A stretch of DNA of 64,000 nt from Moringa oleifera (GCA_021397835.1 JAJFZO010000724.1:967001-1031000), one strand, 5' to 3'. Numbered from the stretch's first letter, positions 48,851-61,370 are shown. The notes: a model not told the origin generated them from the sequence alone. Program-made: numbers and translations.

Positions 48851-49520
48851 AAGTGTACTAAATTTAATTTATATTTAATGTATTGGAAATTTGATAATAT
48901 TAATTTATCAACTTATTAATTTTTTATATATTAAATTATATTTTTATTTATATTGTTTTGCTAAATTACAAATAAAATATCCTGTAAAATTGCTTATTTA
49001 GTAAAAAAAAAATTGCAAGACTTTAAGCTTACGTGTTATAGTCTTCACAACTATAACACTATTTGCATGAACTAAACATGTCTTGCTACCCACAATATGT
49101 TTGATAATACATATTATCTTGTTGATGATTCATAATTTTATTTTAAATTGTTTTAAAAATAAAAATAAAATAAATGTTTAACATGAATTATACTAATTCT
49201 AGTTCATCAAAATTGTCTTTATGAAGTAGTTTTTTTTTTTAAGAAATTATATATTGAATATGCTTGTCAATTTATGACATTTGTCTTTAGTTGACCCCTC
49301 GTACTCAAATTAAGAAGGTTTGACTACTTGATTTTTATATTATAATATTGAATATGCTTGGTCAGTGTCATTATTTTTAGTGAAACGTCCTACACTAATT
49401 AGGCAAGTATTGATATCTTTTCTTATTAAATAATAAAATTAGATATGCTTGTTGACGCATAGACTAAACAATTATTGCTATTTGACTTTTTCTAATTGGA
49501 TGTAGACCATTTTTATTTTC

Positions 49521-50194
49521 TATATAATGTCAAGCTAGGTTAAAATCTTTTCACAAACAAATTTATTTCCATTTCAATTCTGAGTGCACAAAGCTTCTTA
49601 TTCTTACCATTTTGTTTTCTTTTCACAAATCAAAACTTTCATAGCAATGATGAATGCAGGTTTTGATTGATGCAAAATGACAATTTTCCTTTTTCATTAT
49701 CCTCTTGATAACGAACTCCTCATTTTCTCGGTGAGTCTAAGACAACCAAACTTTTTCATTCCTAATATTTTTTCGACAAATTCAATCAAGCTAACAAATT
49801 TCATGTAATTTTGATTATTTTTTGTCAAATTTAGTGACTATGTTATACATATTTTTTCAGGATCAAAATGAATCCAACTTTCATCCAATCACTCAAAATG
49901 AAATGGCATGGAAGAGATGAAGATGAAGTTGCGCATAAAGCCAATACAAGCATTAGTGAAACACCAATTTCATCTTCTTCTTTACTTCCTTTCTGCTTTA
50001 CTCACATTCCAAACATTAAAAAAATCTTTTACTCACATACCAAACATTATGTGAGTTTATTTACAAAATTAATCATCTTCAAAAAGTTTTCTATATATCC
50101 TGCCGTAGTTTCATCACCATCCACTCCTTCCTTGTTTACGATCTATCTCCCTTTCCCTCTCAATGTCTCCCTTTCTCTCTGTTGCTTTCTCTGA
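49521..50194 (+). pseudogene. R1 transcription-unit-like core, copy 3
   Basis: TATA box TATATAAT (49,521-49,528), donor GTGAGT, intron 49,731-49,860 ending TTTTTTCAG, then an exon open for 108 codons to 50,194: MNPTFIQSLKMKWHGRDEDE, TSISETPISSSSLLPFCFTH and a Leu/Pro/Ser-rich end. The exon is in a shifted frame relative to copy 2, whose DPIHQN motif is here replaced after a frameshift. Function unknown. Confidence 0.5.
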
Positions 50195-51259
50195 TTTTGT
50201 ATAATTCTTTATTAAATCTCCCTCTACTCCTTTTTTTCCCTTCTCCAACATTACTTAAATTAATTATAAAACTCCCATTTGTCATCCATTCTTTGCTAAT
50301 TATCTTTCTTCAATAGCTCTACAAAGTAACTACGACAAACAACCTTATGATGATATTCGGCTATGGATGGACTTCTTTTCATAAACGACTCCAACTCCAA
50401 GAAGTAAAACAACATTACTATCATAATTGTTGTCAATATTATGAAGTAATTTGAGCAAGTAAGAACCATGAAACCAACTTATTTTAATGATTATTTCGAT
50501 GACCTTGGTATGTTGTTGGATGTCAATTGATAAAATCTTTCATTGTATATGCTTATGGGGATAGAGAAAAAGTAGCCTAATTATTTTGTGTCCATATATA
50601 GAAATGTTTCATGGTGTGCAATTTGTTACTTCAAACTGTAAATGATGGCTAAAAAGAACCCAAGGAAAGGGATCTTAGCCCTTATTGCTTTGAGTTCAAT
50701 TTTTCTATTGTAAATGATCTCTTTTATGTCAATAAGAAATGTTATCATTCCTTTCTTGATCAGAATCCTTCTCCGATATTAGTAATTTCAATGTAATCAA
50801 ATTGCTCTTTGTTACTTCTCCAAAGCCTCGGATCAAAGAGATAGCTTAAAAGGCAAAAAAAAAATAATAATAATAATAAAAAATCAACCTTTCTTATTTA
50901 CAATTTTTATGCTCAAACCCATAAATCTTTAACATACTTGAACAAAATTCAAAATGTAATAAAAAATCACTGATATAAAATAGATTCTACATATTGTTGT
51001 TCATTTCTATATCCATAATTAAAAACTACCTCCCTTAAAAAAATCAAAAAATTAGATAAATAAAATACACTTGGCATAAGTTTTTATATCATCTTGAACG
51101 CGTGCATTTTCTACAAAAACAACATTAACTAACTACAACGAAATTTACCACATGAATACAGAATTAGCAGGACACCAATATACAAGTCCTAAGAGGGTTC
51201 ACTGTGAACGGCCAGAACATACTGTCACATAAAACATGTTTGGCCATTACATTCCTTAC

Positions 51260-52361
51260 CACATTTGTGCTGTTGATAGCAATGAATAAACCATATGACT
51301 CCACCTGCTTAATCCTGCTTGAAACTGTATCTCCAACATGCAAGCTACTCAAATCACTGATCTCAGATTTTGGTGCACCGTCGGCATTCAAGGTCTTCAA
51401 TGTAACTTACAACTCGTTTAGATAAAGGCTCCACAGACAACACCCTGCATTTTAGCTTCTTAGTATATTGTAGCACTATACCACAAGAAAATAACATTTT
51501 TGACCAAGAAGATACATACATATATATATATATATATATGGAACAGGAAATATACCTCCCAGTCACAAAGTTTGCCAAAAGGGAATTCTTTTCCAGGATT
51601 GTCAACATATCCATCAGATAAATTTGAGAGGAGAATTTTTGCGTCAAGCTTCCGTGAAAGTACTATAAAACATCCTTTTGACACAACATTCTTAACATAA
51701 CCCTGGAAATATAAAATAAATGTCAACCAGTCAATAATGTGTTTCATAAAGCAAGGTGTAAATGTAATACTCCATGTGTCACCTTGGGGCTTAGTGAGAA
51801 CAAGCCAACTTACTCTCTCACAGCACACACATGGACCTACTCAACTTGTAATTCACAAGGATAAATTGAATTAATCAACATCAGAATGGCTGGTGGGGAA
51901 GTAATGCTTAAACTACAATGACATGAGGCAGATCGTGTTTTTTCAGAACACATGGTTTGCATCTTGACACTGACAAATTAGTTTTGAGAGTGAGAAAGTA
52001 CGCATTAATGCAAGTATTTGACACAAATTAATCTCATTGCTAATGGATATAAATACAGATTTTCTATGTGTATCTCACAAATGATTATTAATCTTTCATG
52101 AATGAGAGACATCAATTGCTTACTTACAACATATTTTGCAATCCATAGGGTTTGTCAGAAAATTATACGATTAAATGGCCACGATTTCTCACATCTAATT
52201 AGTTGGTGACCATAAGAATGTCAAGAGTACCGTAACAATGACGATGATGAGGATAACATCATGAAGAGCAAATCAAATTTAAGAAGAGCATAATCTTACC
52301 TGTACAAACCATATTAGGATAAAGATCCTCAACCGTCTCCATACACTTACTAGGATTATCA
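51260..52361 (-). pseudogene. RRP5: RRP5 (rRNA biogenesis, S1 domains) gene fragment
   Basis: Three minus-strand exons with clean splice sites: 52,361-52,300 (DNPSKCMETVEDLYPNM), 51,702-51,556 (GYVKNVVSKGCFIVLSRKLD, ILLSNLSDGYVDNPGKEF) and 51,444-51,260 (RVLSVEPLSKRV, DGAPKSEISDLSSLHVGDTV, IKQVESYGLFIAINSTNV). These match part of the S1-repeat region of plant RRP5, a large nucleolar protein needed to process 18S and 5.8S rRNA precursors. Each exon holds one extra T on the minus strand relative to the family reading frame (near 52,303, 51,570 and 51,411); without them the exons total 61, 146 and 184 nt and join in phase. Introns are retained, so it was copied as genomic DNA. The rest of the roughly 1,900-residue gene is absent. 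Confidence 0.88.
51525..51538. repeat. (TA)n microsatellite in RRP5 intron
   Basis: A run of TA dinucleotides within the intron 51,555-51,445; it creates false open frames on both strands. Confidence 0.9.
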
Positions 52362-52972
52362 CTGCAAACCATATCTCATTTCTATATGTAAATAACTAAG
52401 CACATATCATAACAATATTAGTAGTCAAGCACTTGACAAGATAATTCAATCTTTTAGTCAACGAGGAAATAAAGATAGTTCTTATGCACACAACTGGCAT
52501 GTTACATACCATATCAAGGTTGAGGAGAGAAGTGAAGTTTTCCACTGCTATATAGACCTTTTACAAGCAGTCAATGCTACCCATTTTCAAAGGAACGCTA
52601 TTTGACAATAAAAACCAGCCTAAATGAGGCATTAGCTGGTTAAACTTTCTGCTTTAATTATGCACTACAGACACCAGATTACAAGCAAGAATCATGAATA
52701 GAAAATGAGAGCACACAACTGCACCAAATGTTCCAAATTAAAAAAAAATAAAAAAATGAAAGAACGTACAAACTGCCATGAGTACAAAAACAATACTATT
52801 AGACAAAAAAAAATGCAATGCAAAGATTGGTACTTACAAATGAAACATTAGTAGTGATATATCAACTGTACTAAAGGATTATTATGAGAATTTTGGGTTA
52901 TTTTTGATGCTGCATAGACTGCCTTTGGTTTTGTCTGTATTGATTTGCCTGATAAACATCTTGATTTTGTAG

Positions 52973-54378
52973 GGAGGAATATGAACTCCTAGAAGCTGTC
53001 CAAGCTAGACTTGTGGTACATCCACTGACGGCTCCTGTTTTAGGAAATGATCACAATGAGGTCGGTAGTGGCGAAAACCCGGTGAGAGAAGGCGGAAACT
53101 TTTTTTTTTAAGGATGTTGTGAAGTCCTTATGTTAGGTTGAAATAAGTCAATCATATATATCATACATACAAGGTACTTACATGCATACATAGACGTGCA
53201 TGCATAGATACATATTCTGGTTTTTGAGATCTGCTGCGTAGATCCCCAGTAACGGAAATGCATCATTCTCTGGATCCGGACTTCCTGGGATCTCATTTTA
53301 TGCTGTCTAGTTGGCAAGTTCCATATATAATGCATAACAATTCTCCGATAGTTAATGAATTTACTTCACCTATTTCTAACATCATCACAATTCTACATTT
53401 AATTGCCTCACTTTTGATTTTGAGGTTCTCCGAAGTGTTGGTTATCATATTCTAATAATTTCAGTATCTTACAAGCTTTCTGAGTTGTAGAGATTGTTTT
53501 GTATGATTTCTTGATAAATTATCAAATTCTTTACATGCCTCTCCACAAAGAACCAGAAGATCATGCGCGTGCGCACATATGCGCACACGTGCACAGGCGT
53601 GCACATGCACACAGAGATATATTTGTTTTTTGTTCATTATGAGATAAAATTGTGTTTATAGAACATGGAAGAAAATCAAATTTTGTTTGCACTGATAATA
53701 TTTCTTTATTTCAGATATTTGGTGGATAAAGATCCAGCTCCTGGTTCATTTACCAAGCTATTAACTCGCCCCCAAAAAAAAAAAAAGCTTAGCTTAACTC
53801 TTTACAAACAAGCACGAACTTGAATTTGAATTTATGATCCAGCATGTTTGGTTAATTGAGTCAAGGTGAAATACAAAGATGTTTTATCTTACCAGCTCGG
53901 TTTGAATGATTCTTCTATTTTTTTTATGTTATTATCGTAATCAAGTCAAAATATTTTCAAAAGTTCTGCCCTTTTTCCCGAGTGCAAGATTAAAGTAATC
54001 CCATTTTTCTAATTTCATGGGGCGTATTTCATTTCCATACTTTATTATGATCAATGTGTTGGTAATACTGAGAAACAGCTACATGTGACATCTGACTGTC
54101 CTTGCTCTATTTACAAATGCTTGCTGCCAGATGATCACTATTTTACTCTCTTGCTTGTGGTGACATTTCCATTGCAGGTTGGAGTACCAAAGATTCTAGA
54201 TGGTGACATGCTTGCTCAGCTCTTGGAGCTTACAAGTATGCAACAGGAGGCTGTATTGTCTTTGCCACTGACCTGTCCAGATACAGTAAAATCGAGTTCA
54301 AAACCACTTTCTTCATTGCCTCTGGCTGTCAATCAGGTCGTGCAACTACTTGAGCGGGTTAATTATGCATTGAACTAG
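52973..54378 (+). pseudogene. 3' end of an unidentified host gene (two exons)
   Basis: Exon 52,973-53,081, preceded by TTGATTTTGTAG and followed by GTGAGA, reads EEYELLEAVQARLVVHPLTA and then PVLGNDHNEVGSGENP. Exon 54,179-54,378, preceded by TTTCCATTGCAG, reads VGVPKILDGDMLAQLLELTS, MQQEAVLSLPLTCPDTVKSS and ends VNQVVQLLERVNYALN with a TAG stop at 54,376-54,378. The two join in phase 0. The composition and codon order look like a normal conserved protein, and the final exon has no stops. Upstream exons would have to lie where the RRP5 fragment is, so this too is a fragment. A stretch at 53,716-53,830 (YLVDKDPAPGSFTKLLTRPQ) after TTTATTTCAG might be a further exon, but is out of phase and runs into poly-A. 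I do not recognise the gene. Confidence 0.65.
53562..53613. repeat. alternating purine-pyrimidine tract
   Basis: Perfect alternation over 34 bases (53,562-53,595, rich in GC, CA and CG steps) then another 17 (53,597-53,613). Such tracts can adopt Z-DNA. It lies in the intron of the plus-strand fragment. Confidence 0.9.
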
Positions 54379-56818
54379 GGATATCTTCTTCTTCCTCTCT
54401 CCAATTTCTCCATCATGAGTGGAGCAAAAGGACCTTTGGCAGTGCAAAATTAAGGAAGCACTTGCACACCAGACATGAAGGGTGGTACTACCACTTACCT
54501 GAATCTGTCCAAGCATTGAATTGGCAACTTAAGACCCTTATGGTTTTAAGACACTGGAAATACCAGCTTTGCTAACAAACAAATGAGACCTCGAAATTGA
54601 CCTAGAGGACTGGGCAACAAATGCACAGGTAATAAAGGTGTGAAATTTTTGTAAAGTTCCATATCTCTTGTGTAATTTTGATATTAATTTGTTAAGATAT
54701 TTTTTGATGATTAAAATAATAATAAACAAAATAATAGATAAATCATATGGTTCTAAATATTAAAAGAAAAAGTTTTAAAATTATTAGACATGAGGTTTTG
54801 TTTTATGCTTGTCATGTCGTATCTATTTATCTGTTTTAGGTGTTTTTGGTCTATGTGCTATGGTTTTATTGTTGTTTTCATTTTTAAATGTGGACAAGTG
54901 GACCGTTTATGTTGATGATAAGCTTGAGTTTGAGTCTCTGAGTTAGGTTTATTTCTTCTCCAACAACACGCATAAAGTTTATAAACATTACTTTTAGACA
55001 GAAGAAAAACAAGAAAGATTAAAATGATGCAGACCAACCAGCCTTATAAATCTGAGAGAAGTAAATTTTATAAATTGTAATTTAGACTACATTATTGAGT
55101 GGTTTTTAAAATTTTAATAGGAGTAGTCAAGTTCCATAATTTTTAATTTGATAGAAATTTAATTTTTCAATTTGACGCTAAAATCAGCTGCTACATATAC
55201 AACATATATTTATACTAAAAAGTAGTCTCTCATAAGAGGTTTCTGTGAAATTAATCAAAGTTAGTGAGTTAAATTTTTTTTTAATTTTTTTTACATATTT
55301 GAAAATGATTACTCTTACAAAGATAAAAGTAATTACAATTGTTGTCATCTTCTAGAAGAGGTTTTGTTTTTCAACTTCTTTTTGGCCTTTTTTTTAGTAA
55401 ATCAATTATATAAACTCAACATAAAAGTTTGAAGGTGATATGTGAAGCTGTTTATTATTTGTTTAATATTGTGATTTTAGTTTGTAGACACACATGAACT
55501 CTCATATGCTACCAAGAAGTCTTTTATGAGTCATAGTTTGCATTCTTAGCTAAAATCTCTTCGAGGAAGCTTAAAATGAGGTTCATTTCATGTTATACAG
55601 GATTTTGTTGGTAGCTTTTTATCATGAAAATAAAGAATATTTTGAGAGTTTATATTTGATTTTTATTACAATCAAACATTTTTTTTTACGATAATTATTT
55701 AATGATAGATATAATAATTACTACTATATATATATATATTATAAACATCTTATGTTGTATTTTTAGAATCTTTTATTTAATAATTGTTATTGATAAATAC
55801 ATTACAATAATTATATATATTAATCATTGAAACATATATTCTTAGCAACTATTATTAATAATTATTTTTAACATAATTACAATTTTTTATTTTCTAAATT
55901 TAAAAAGTTATGTCAAATTAAATAAAAATTATTTAAATATAATAACAATTATTATTAAAAATTAAAATACTTAACATTGGATATATAATAAGTAAAATAA
56001 AATTTTAATTAAAATATTAATTAAAAATTAAAAAATAATATATTATTTAAAAAATATTTTTGTAACTGGGATATAAAATATCAAATGAATTTTTTTAATT
56101 TTTTCAATTATTTAATTTTTCAAAATAAATAGCAAAAAAATTTACTAATTTGATAAATTACCGACAATCATTGTTATTGGCACATAGTTTTAGCATGGGA
56201 GACCTACCTTATACAATTTTCTTGTTATATTACCTCATTGTTTCTTTATGGCCTATAAAATAAACATTTTGGGACATCAAAAAATAAGAGAAAAAATTAT
56301 TGTTTGTTTGTAATTTAAAGATTTTTTTATAAATTTTTATTGTAATTGTTCATCAAATTAATTTTATTTTAAATAAAAATAATGAAATGCATATACGTAC
56401 GATCATTGTGACGGTTACTTTTTGATAAAATTTTACTATAATTATTTATCAAAGTAATTTTATTTTAAATAAAAATAATGAAATGCATAGATGTACCATC
56501 ATTATCATATTTATAAGGTTTAACCATAAAAAAGTGACTCAAATAGTCCATAAGAGAGTCACACGTAACAATTATCATGCTCTCTTGTTTTTTTTTTTTA
56601 AGAATATTTATTAAATAAATAAATAAAATTTTATTAAATTATTTTGTTTATTGCTTAAAAATATTTTATTGTGTAAGTTGGTTTAAATATTTTGATATTT
56701 ATACACATTTTTTAATATTTACATTTACTATTCATATCTGTTTTAGGATATTTAATTTTATAATATCTAGATTTGGTTAAGACGATGAAAGGTATTCGAC
56801 AGTAGGTGTTGTGCTTAT
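54379..56818. other. AT-rich non-coding region
   Basis: First about 250 bp look like a 3' untranslated region of the preceding exon (CT-rich, then TTGATATTAATTTG). The rest, especially 55,630-56,800, is extremely AT-rich with TA runs (55,722-55,739). No gene, TIR or coding relic was found. Confidence 0.5.
56328..56519. repeat. 96-bp tandem duplication
   Basis: The block ATTTTATTTTAAATAAAAAT starts at 56,361 and again at 56,457, with the flanks also matching. Confidence 0.8.
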
Positions 56819-59800
56819 TCAATATTGACCTATCATTGTTTTAAAGTTAGTTATAGATGTTTGTTAGTGATTTGGCATTGTGAATAGTGATTTATGTATG
56901 AGAATAATAAAATATTCTTAAGTTATCGACAGATGTAGAGGAGACCACATACAATATTTTGGTGGCACAATGGTTTGATGCTATGATCATAAACCACCAT
57001 GACCTTGATGCATTCACGTCGCTTGCCAATTAGTAAAACAGAGCAACGTTAAGGACAAGGTTTTAAAACATATGCCTTAGCGACTTCATAAGAGTGGATC
57101 AAAATCTACTTATGTTTGGTTAGGTAATACATAATTTGTTAATGAGGATGGTAGAGGACAATAGGTTGCTTGACAAGCTTAGTTTCAAGCTTGGCTGTCC
57201 ATCTACAAGTTGTTTAAGGTAGATTTTACACTAATAACGAGTTTGCATTTTAATATGGAGTCTAATCTTGATAAGTTTGTTAAAGTTTTAGGTGGCATCC
57301 ACCAAAGATATTTCTTTATGAAGCTATTACCAGGAAGTTATTGGTTGATATCATAGTTGCTAGTGCATTTGAGTCTATTGAGGATGTTTTAAAATTTTCT
57401 TCTTTATTGGTTACATGAAATTTTTGTTAAGTGAATATGATATGGTAGAGGTGCCAACATGGCACTTCTACCTTGCTGATGATTTAAATTTTGTTGAGTC
57501 ATTTTCATGTGGATGGTTATCTTTAACTTTTCCATCAATGTGCAAAAAAAGGTGTTAGTAAAGACCAAGGTTACAAAAGGGTCAATAATGTACTATCTAC
57601 AGGGGTTTAACTAGGTACTATGTACATTGAATTTTAACCATAAGTAAATCGTGATGTGTTATTCTATATAAAGATGTAGTATATGATTGTACTATGTACA
57701 TTGAATTTTAACCATAAGTAAATCGTGATGTGTTATTCTATATAGAGATGTAGTATATGATTGTAGTGAACTATCTATAGTTAATAGTTATTTAATTGTA
57801 AGTAACAAGAGATTAGAGTATTTCATAATATTATATGCACAAAATGTTATGCTAGTTAATGCATGGTTATTTGTTTCATAAGTATAGTTTCTTATTTATT
57901 AGTAATAATAAGTTAAAACGTGTTGATCGTGAGTTAGCATGTAGACTTATTAGTAAGTTGATTTTGACCATTTATGCAATGCATCATGGTTGTGTCACTA
58001 GCATAGTTACTTAGTTATTCGCCATAGTGAGTTGTATGTTGTAAATAGTAAATTTTATGTTTATCCATAGCTACTTATCTATTGACCATAGTGATGTATA
58101 TGTCAAACATAGTGGGTTATGCATTTCATATAATTACTCGTATGTTATGGTAGATTTGATTTGCAGATTTATTTGTTTCAAAGATATATGTCATAGAGAT
58201 TATTCGTTCCTTTAAAACCAAGGAGTTTAAGAGGGATAAAATTCTTCATATTTACTGGTAAAAATTTAGTAGTCGACTGGGTACCTCTAAGATAATTATA
58301 ATTTTTACTTAATAGGTGAAACAAATAGTTTCATTTCATTTGTTGCAATTACGTGTTGCTTTATGTAACCACCCTTAACATGATATCTTTTGATAGATGG
58401 TTGCATTTACTTGTCTAACCTCATCTCCCACAAAAAGAAGGATGTCGTATTGGATGACATTTCCAAATGTCAACCAAGTGCCACATGGGATTGATGTTGA
58501 GGTATATGTGTTCTTCATTCATTGTATGTTGTCACTTTAAATTCATACTTAACCATTTGTAAACACCTGATTGCTATAATGGGCAACCGTGCTAGAAAGG
58601 GAGTAACTTTTCACACTATGGTAGCTTATATAGATTGATTGCATGATCTAATCATGGGGAGTGATCGGCATAGAATCGAAGAGTTATGGCAATTGATGGT
58701 AATAATTTGATCAGGATCGTATGGTCAATCCTCCTCTTCCCTTTCTAATAGTAGAGATAAGATGTTTAACTCCCTTTTATAATGAAGTCCTGCGGCCTTT
58801 AAGGTCATATGATCACTGGGCATTGATTTTCTTTACACATTATTGTAATTTATCAATGTGAATTTTTTAAAGAATATTTTGTACTTCACCTTCATAATTA
58901 AAGCAACATATTAATATTTAATCATCAGTTGATGATGATAAGGCAAACAATTTTGATAGCTTTGAGGCGGTGCCTTCGAATTTTAATAATTCTGATACTG
59001 TTGGGGCAATGCTTAAGGATTTTAGCAATTTTGTCATCACTTCGATAGTGCTTTAGGATTTTGGCAATTTTGACATCATTGTGGTAGTGCCTTAGGATTT
59101 CGATAACTTTGACACTGCTAGGGTGATGCCCTAGGAATTTGACAATTTTGAAACATATGGGGTTCCATGTGGAAGAAAATCTTGAAATAGTTTAGCAATG
59201 CCTCATGAAGATGGAAATGCAGACACAATTAAGATAGTGCCTTAGAAAAAAGATCAACAAGGATTTGTTTACACTAGTAATAGTAGCACCTTAAAGGAGG
59301 AGGATGTCATGGTTGTCGCGATGTAATTGGCACCACTCAATGAAGATTCACATGTCCCACTCGCTATTGAATTTTTTCAACCACAGAATGAAGCAAGTCC
59401 ATTTGAAGTGAGGGTATTCCTTGCAAGGATACATGAAAAAAAAATGCAGTAATTGCGCATCCCATATTTATATCTCACTTAAAAAAAGATGGATGGTCCC
59501 TAAGTATGAAGTAGATAATGCCATCTACTTAGCCTGCACTAAATTCGTGTTTATGGTTGATAATGTGTTAGTTCAGTATGTCATAATGTGTTTTAATTTA
59601 AATGTAATATCTATCATTTTTTTGCTTGTCCATTTCCTAATGGTCATTCATTTGCTATAGTGTTAATGTTCATCTCTAACACAATGTTGATCCATAATGT
59701 TTTGGGATCATTGAGGATGTAAAATCTTGGTTAGAGGACTCGATGAGTGTGTTTTAAATTTGTTATATATGTTTGTCATCCTATTTAAACGATACTGATA

Positions 59801-61032
59801 CTAATGATTGGCACATGCAGCACATCTACGTGTACTTGCAAGTTTTGGGACAGAGGCAATTTGTACTTGCTCTTGATTATGTTGGGCATAAGATGGTCTT
59901 GGTGGACCTTAATTTCTATGTGAATATATGTCACTGATCTCATTGATAATGATTTATAGATGGATGTTAGTGATTTATACTTAATTGTTATAGTGAGATG
60001 TAGTTTAATGGTAAATGACTTAATTGTTAACAATAATTAGTTATGGTGTGTCATAGTGTTATGTTTTGAAATGTTGGTAAAAGTGATTTAGAGTATGTTG
60101 ATAATGATTTCAATATGAGCCATAGTGATTAGACTATGTTGATAATGATTTCAATACAAGCATTAATGATTAACAACGGTAATAGTGACTAATATCTTAT
60201 TGTTATAGTCTTAGTAATTTAGTAGTGACTTAAAGTGATTTAAATTCCATTGATAGTGTTATATATTAACATCAAATTGCATATGGTGGTTGATAACATG
60301 TAAACATGAGAACAACACACCATACATTTTAAGAGGATGATGTAGCATCAATCCATTGTAAGTTGTTGACAAGGTAACACATAATTAGGATGATTATGTA
60401 AGGTATATGGATGGAACAGTCCTAGAGGTTAACATGCTTGGCTTAAGGCCGAATAAGTATAGGCATATGTATTTTCATAGAAACTTTTGCCATTTGAAAT
60501 TAGTAACTTAGTGATTTTATGTTGTTAAATATTCAACCGTGCAACGTGGGCAAAAACCATTGATTATTGTGTATGTTCAACGTTAACTGAATATTCATGA
60601 TAGTGTATGATACAGAAAAAGATGTTGCATATAACCTTCAGAAAGCTCAATTCACTTGCTTCCGATGGATGCTTCCCCATTTAATGATTAGTGATTAGTA
60701 CTTTTAATGGCTGCCCCATCTAAGTCCATCACTTTCAATAATTTGGTACGAGTTTATCCCCAAGGAGGAACTTCCAAAACAAAAGAAGAAATGAGTTGCT
60801 TGATTTTGTTCCCCAAATTTAGCATGTCTTTCTTGCCAAAAACTTTTGCATTATTTATTTGGTATCGATAGATTTTTGGGGTCAATAATGGATTCTTTTA
60901 CTTGCAGTTTATTGAATTGAACATGGAAAAGCTATAACAGAATTTCACTGAATCAGATGTTGTATGGATTCTAAAAGTATTCATGCATACACGAAAGAAA
61001 TTACATGAATTGTTAGGTTAAAATAGTAGTTG
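56819..61032 (+). mobile_element. Mutator-like element, left half, copy 2
   Basis: Second copy of 160-4,215, same orientation. Reads slightly better than copy 1 in places: 59,340-59,440 gives DSHVPLAIEFFQPQNEASPF and EVRVFLARIHEKKM; 59,480-59,560 RWMVPKYEVDNAIYLAC; 59,800-59,930 DWHMQHIYVYLQVLGQRQF then DYVGHKMVLVDLNFYV. The last resembles the start of an Ulp1-type protease domain. Homology stops at 61,032 where a CACTA element begins; the transposase half would follow it outside the window. Confidence 0.65.
57617..57764. repeat. 74-bp tandem duplication, recent
   Basis: Units 57,617-57,690 and 57,691-57,764 differ by about one base. Copy 1 of the element has one unit (near 964). Confidence 0.95.
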
Positions 61033-61370
61033 CACTACTACAAATAAAAGCTTTAATGACAGTTGTAAAACTGTCATCTTTGTTCATGTCATTAAAGGGA
61101 AGAAGTTTTAATGTCAATTATTGAACTGTCATTGAAAACATTACCTTTTAATGATAGTTCTATTGAAACTGTCATTAAAGGGGTGACTTTTCAATGATAG
61201 TCCAAATGAAACTGTCGTTAAAGTGATGCCTTTTTAATGACAGTTGTAATAGAACTGTCATTAAAAGGGGTACCCTTTAATGACGATTCCAAACAGAACT
61301 GTCGTTAAAAGGGGATACCCTTTAATGACAGTTACTATAAAACTGTCATTAAGAAGTCATTAAAAGTATT
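61033..61370. repeat. CACTA terminal and subterminal hairpin array
   Basis: After the terminus, TTTAATGACAGTT-type motifs alternate with their inverse AACTGTCATTAAA about seven times over 320 bp (pairs near 61,053, 61,110, 61,150, 61,190, 61,230, 61,280, 61,320). Each pair is separated by 5-8 bases. Subterminal repeats are the usual binding sites of CACTA accessory proteins (TNPA-like). Confidence 0.9.

Larger units (their letters stand above)
48441..50950 (+). repeat. dispersed repeat R1, copy 3
   Basis: Contains the left and central R1 blocks (TATA box, exon-intron-exon unit, the GAAATGTTATCATT block) but stops near 50,950, before the LTR-like TATA box and primer site. A 9-bp-range (AATAAT)n/poly-A patch sits at 50,855-50,880 next to the break. 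Confidence 0.7.

Noticed and set aside
51460..51828. 122-codon open frame on the minus strand
   Set aside because: It begins in intron sequence, runs through an RRP5 exon, and reads on into the intron through a TA run giving Tyr-Ile repeats. The splice sites explain the region better.
52500..52570. A further RRP5 exon upstream (donor GTATGT near 52,507)
   Set aside because: A donor is visible, but the candidate exon is not in the phase required by the exon at 52,361 and meets a stop.
53716..53830. Middle exon of the plus-strand fragment
   Set aside because: It has a good acceptor and a protein-like start, but its phase does not fit the flanking exons and it runs into a poly-A tract and a stop.
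59785..60033. 82-codon minus-strand frame in Mutator-like copy 2
   Set aside because: It lies antisense to the better supported plus-strand block and is not open in copy 1.
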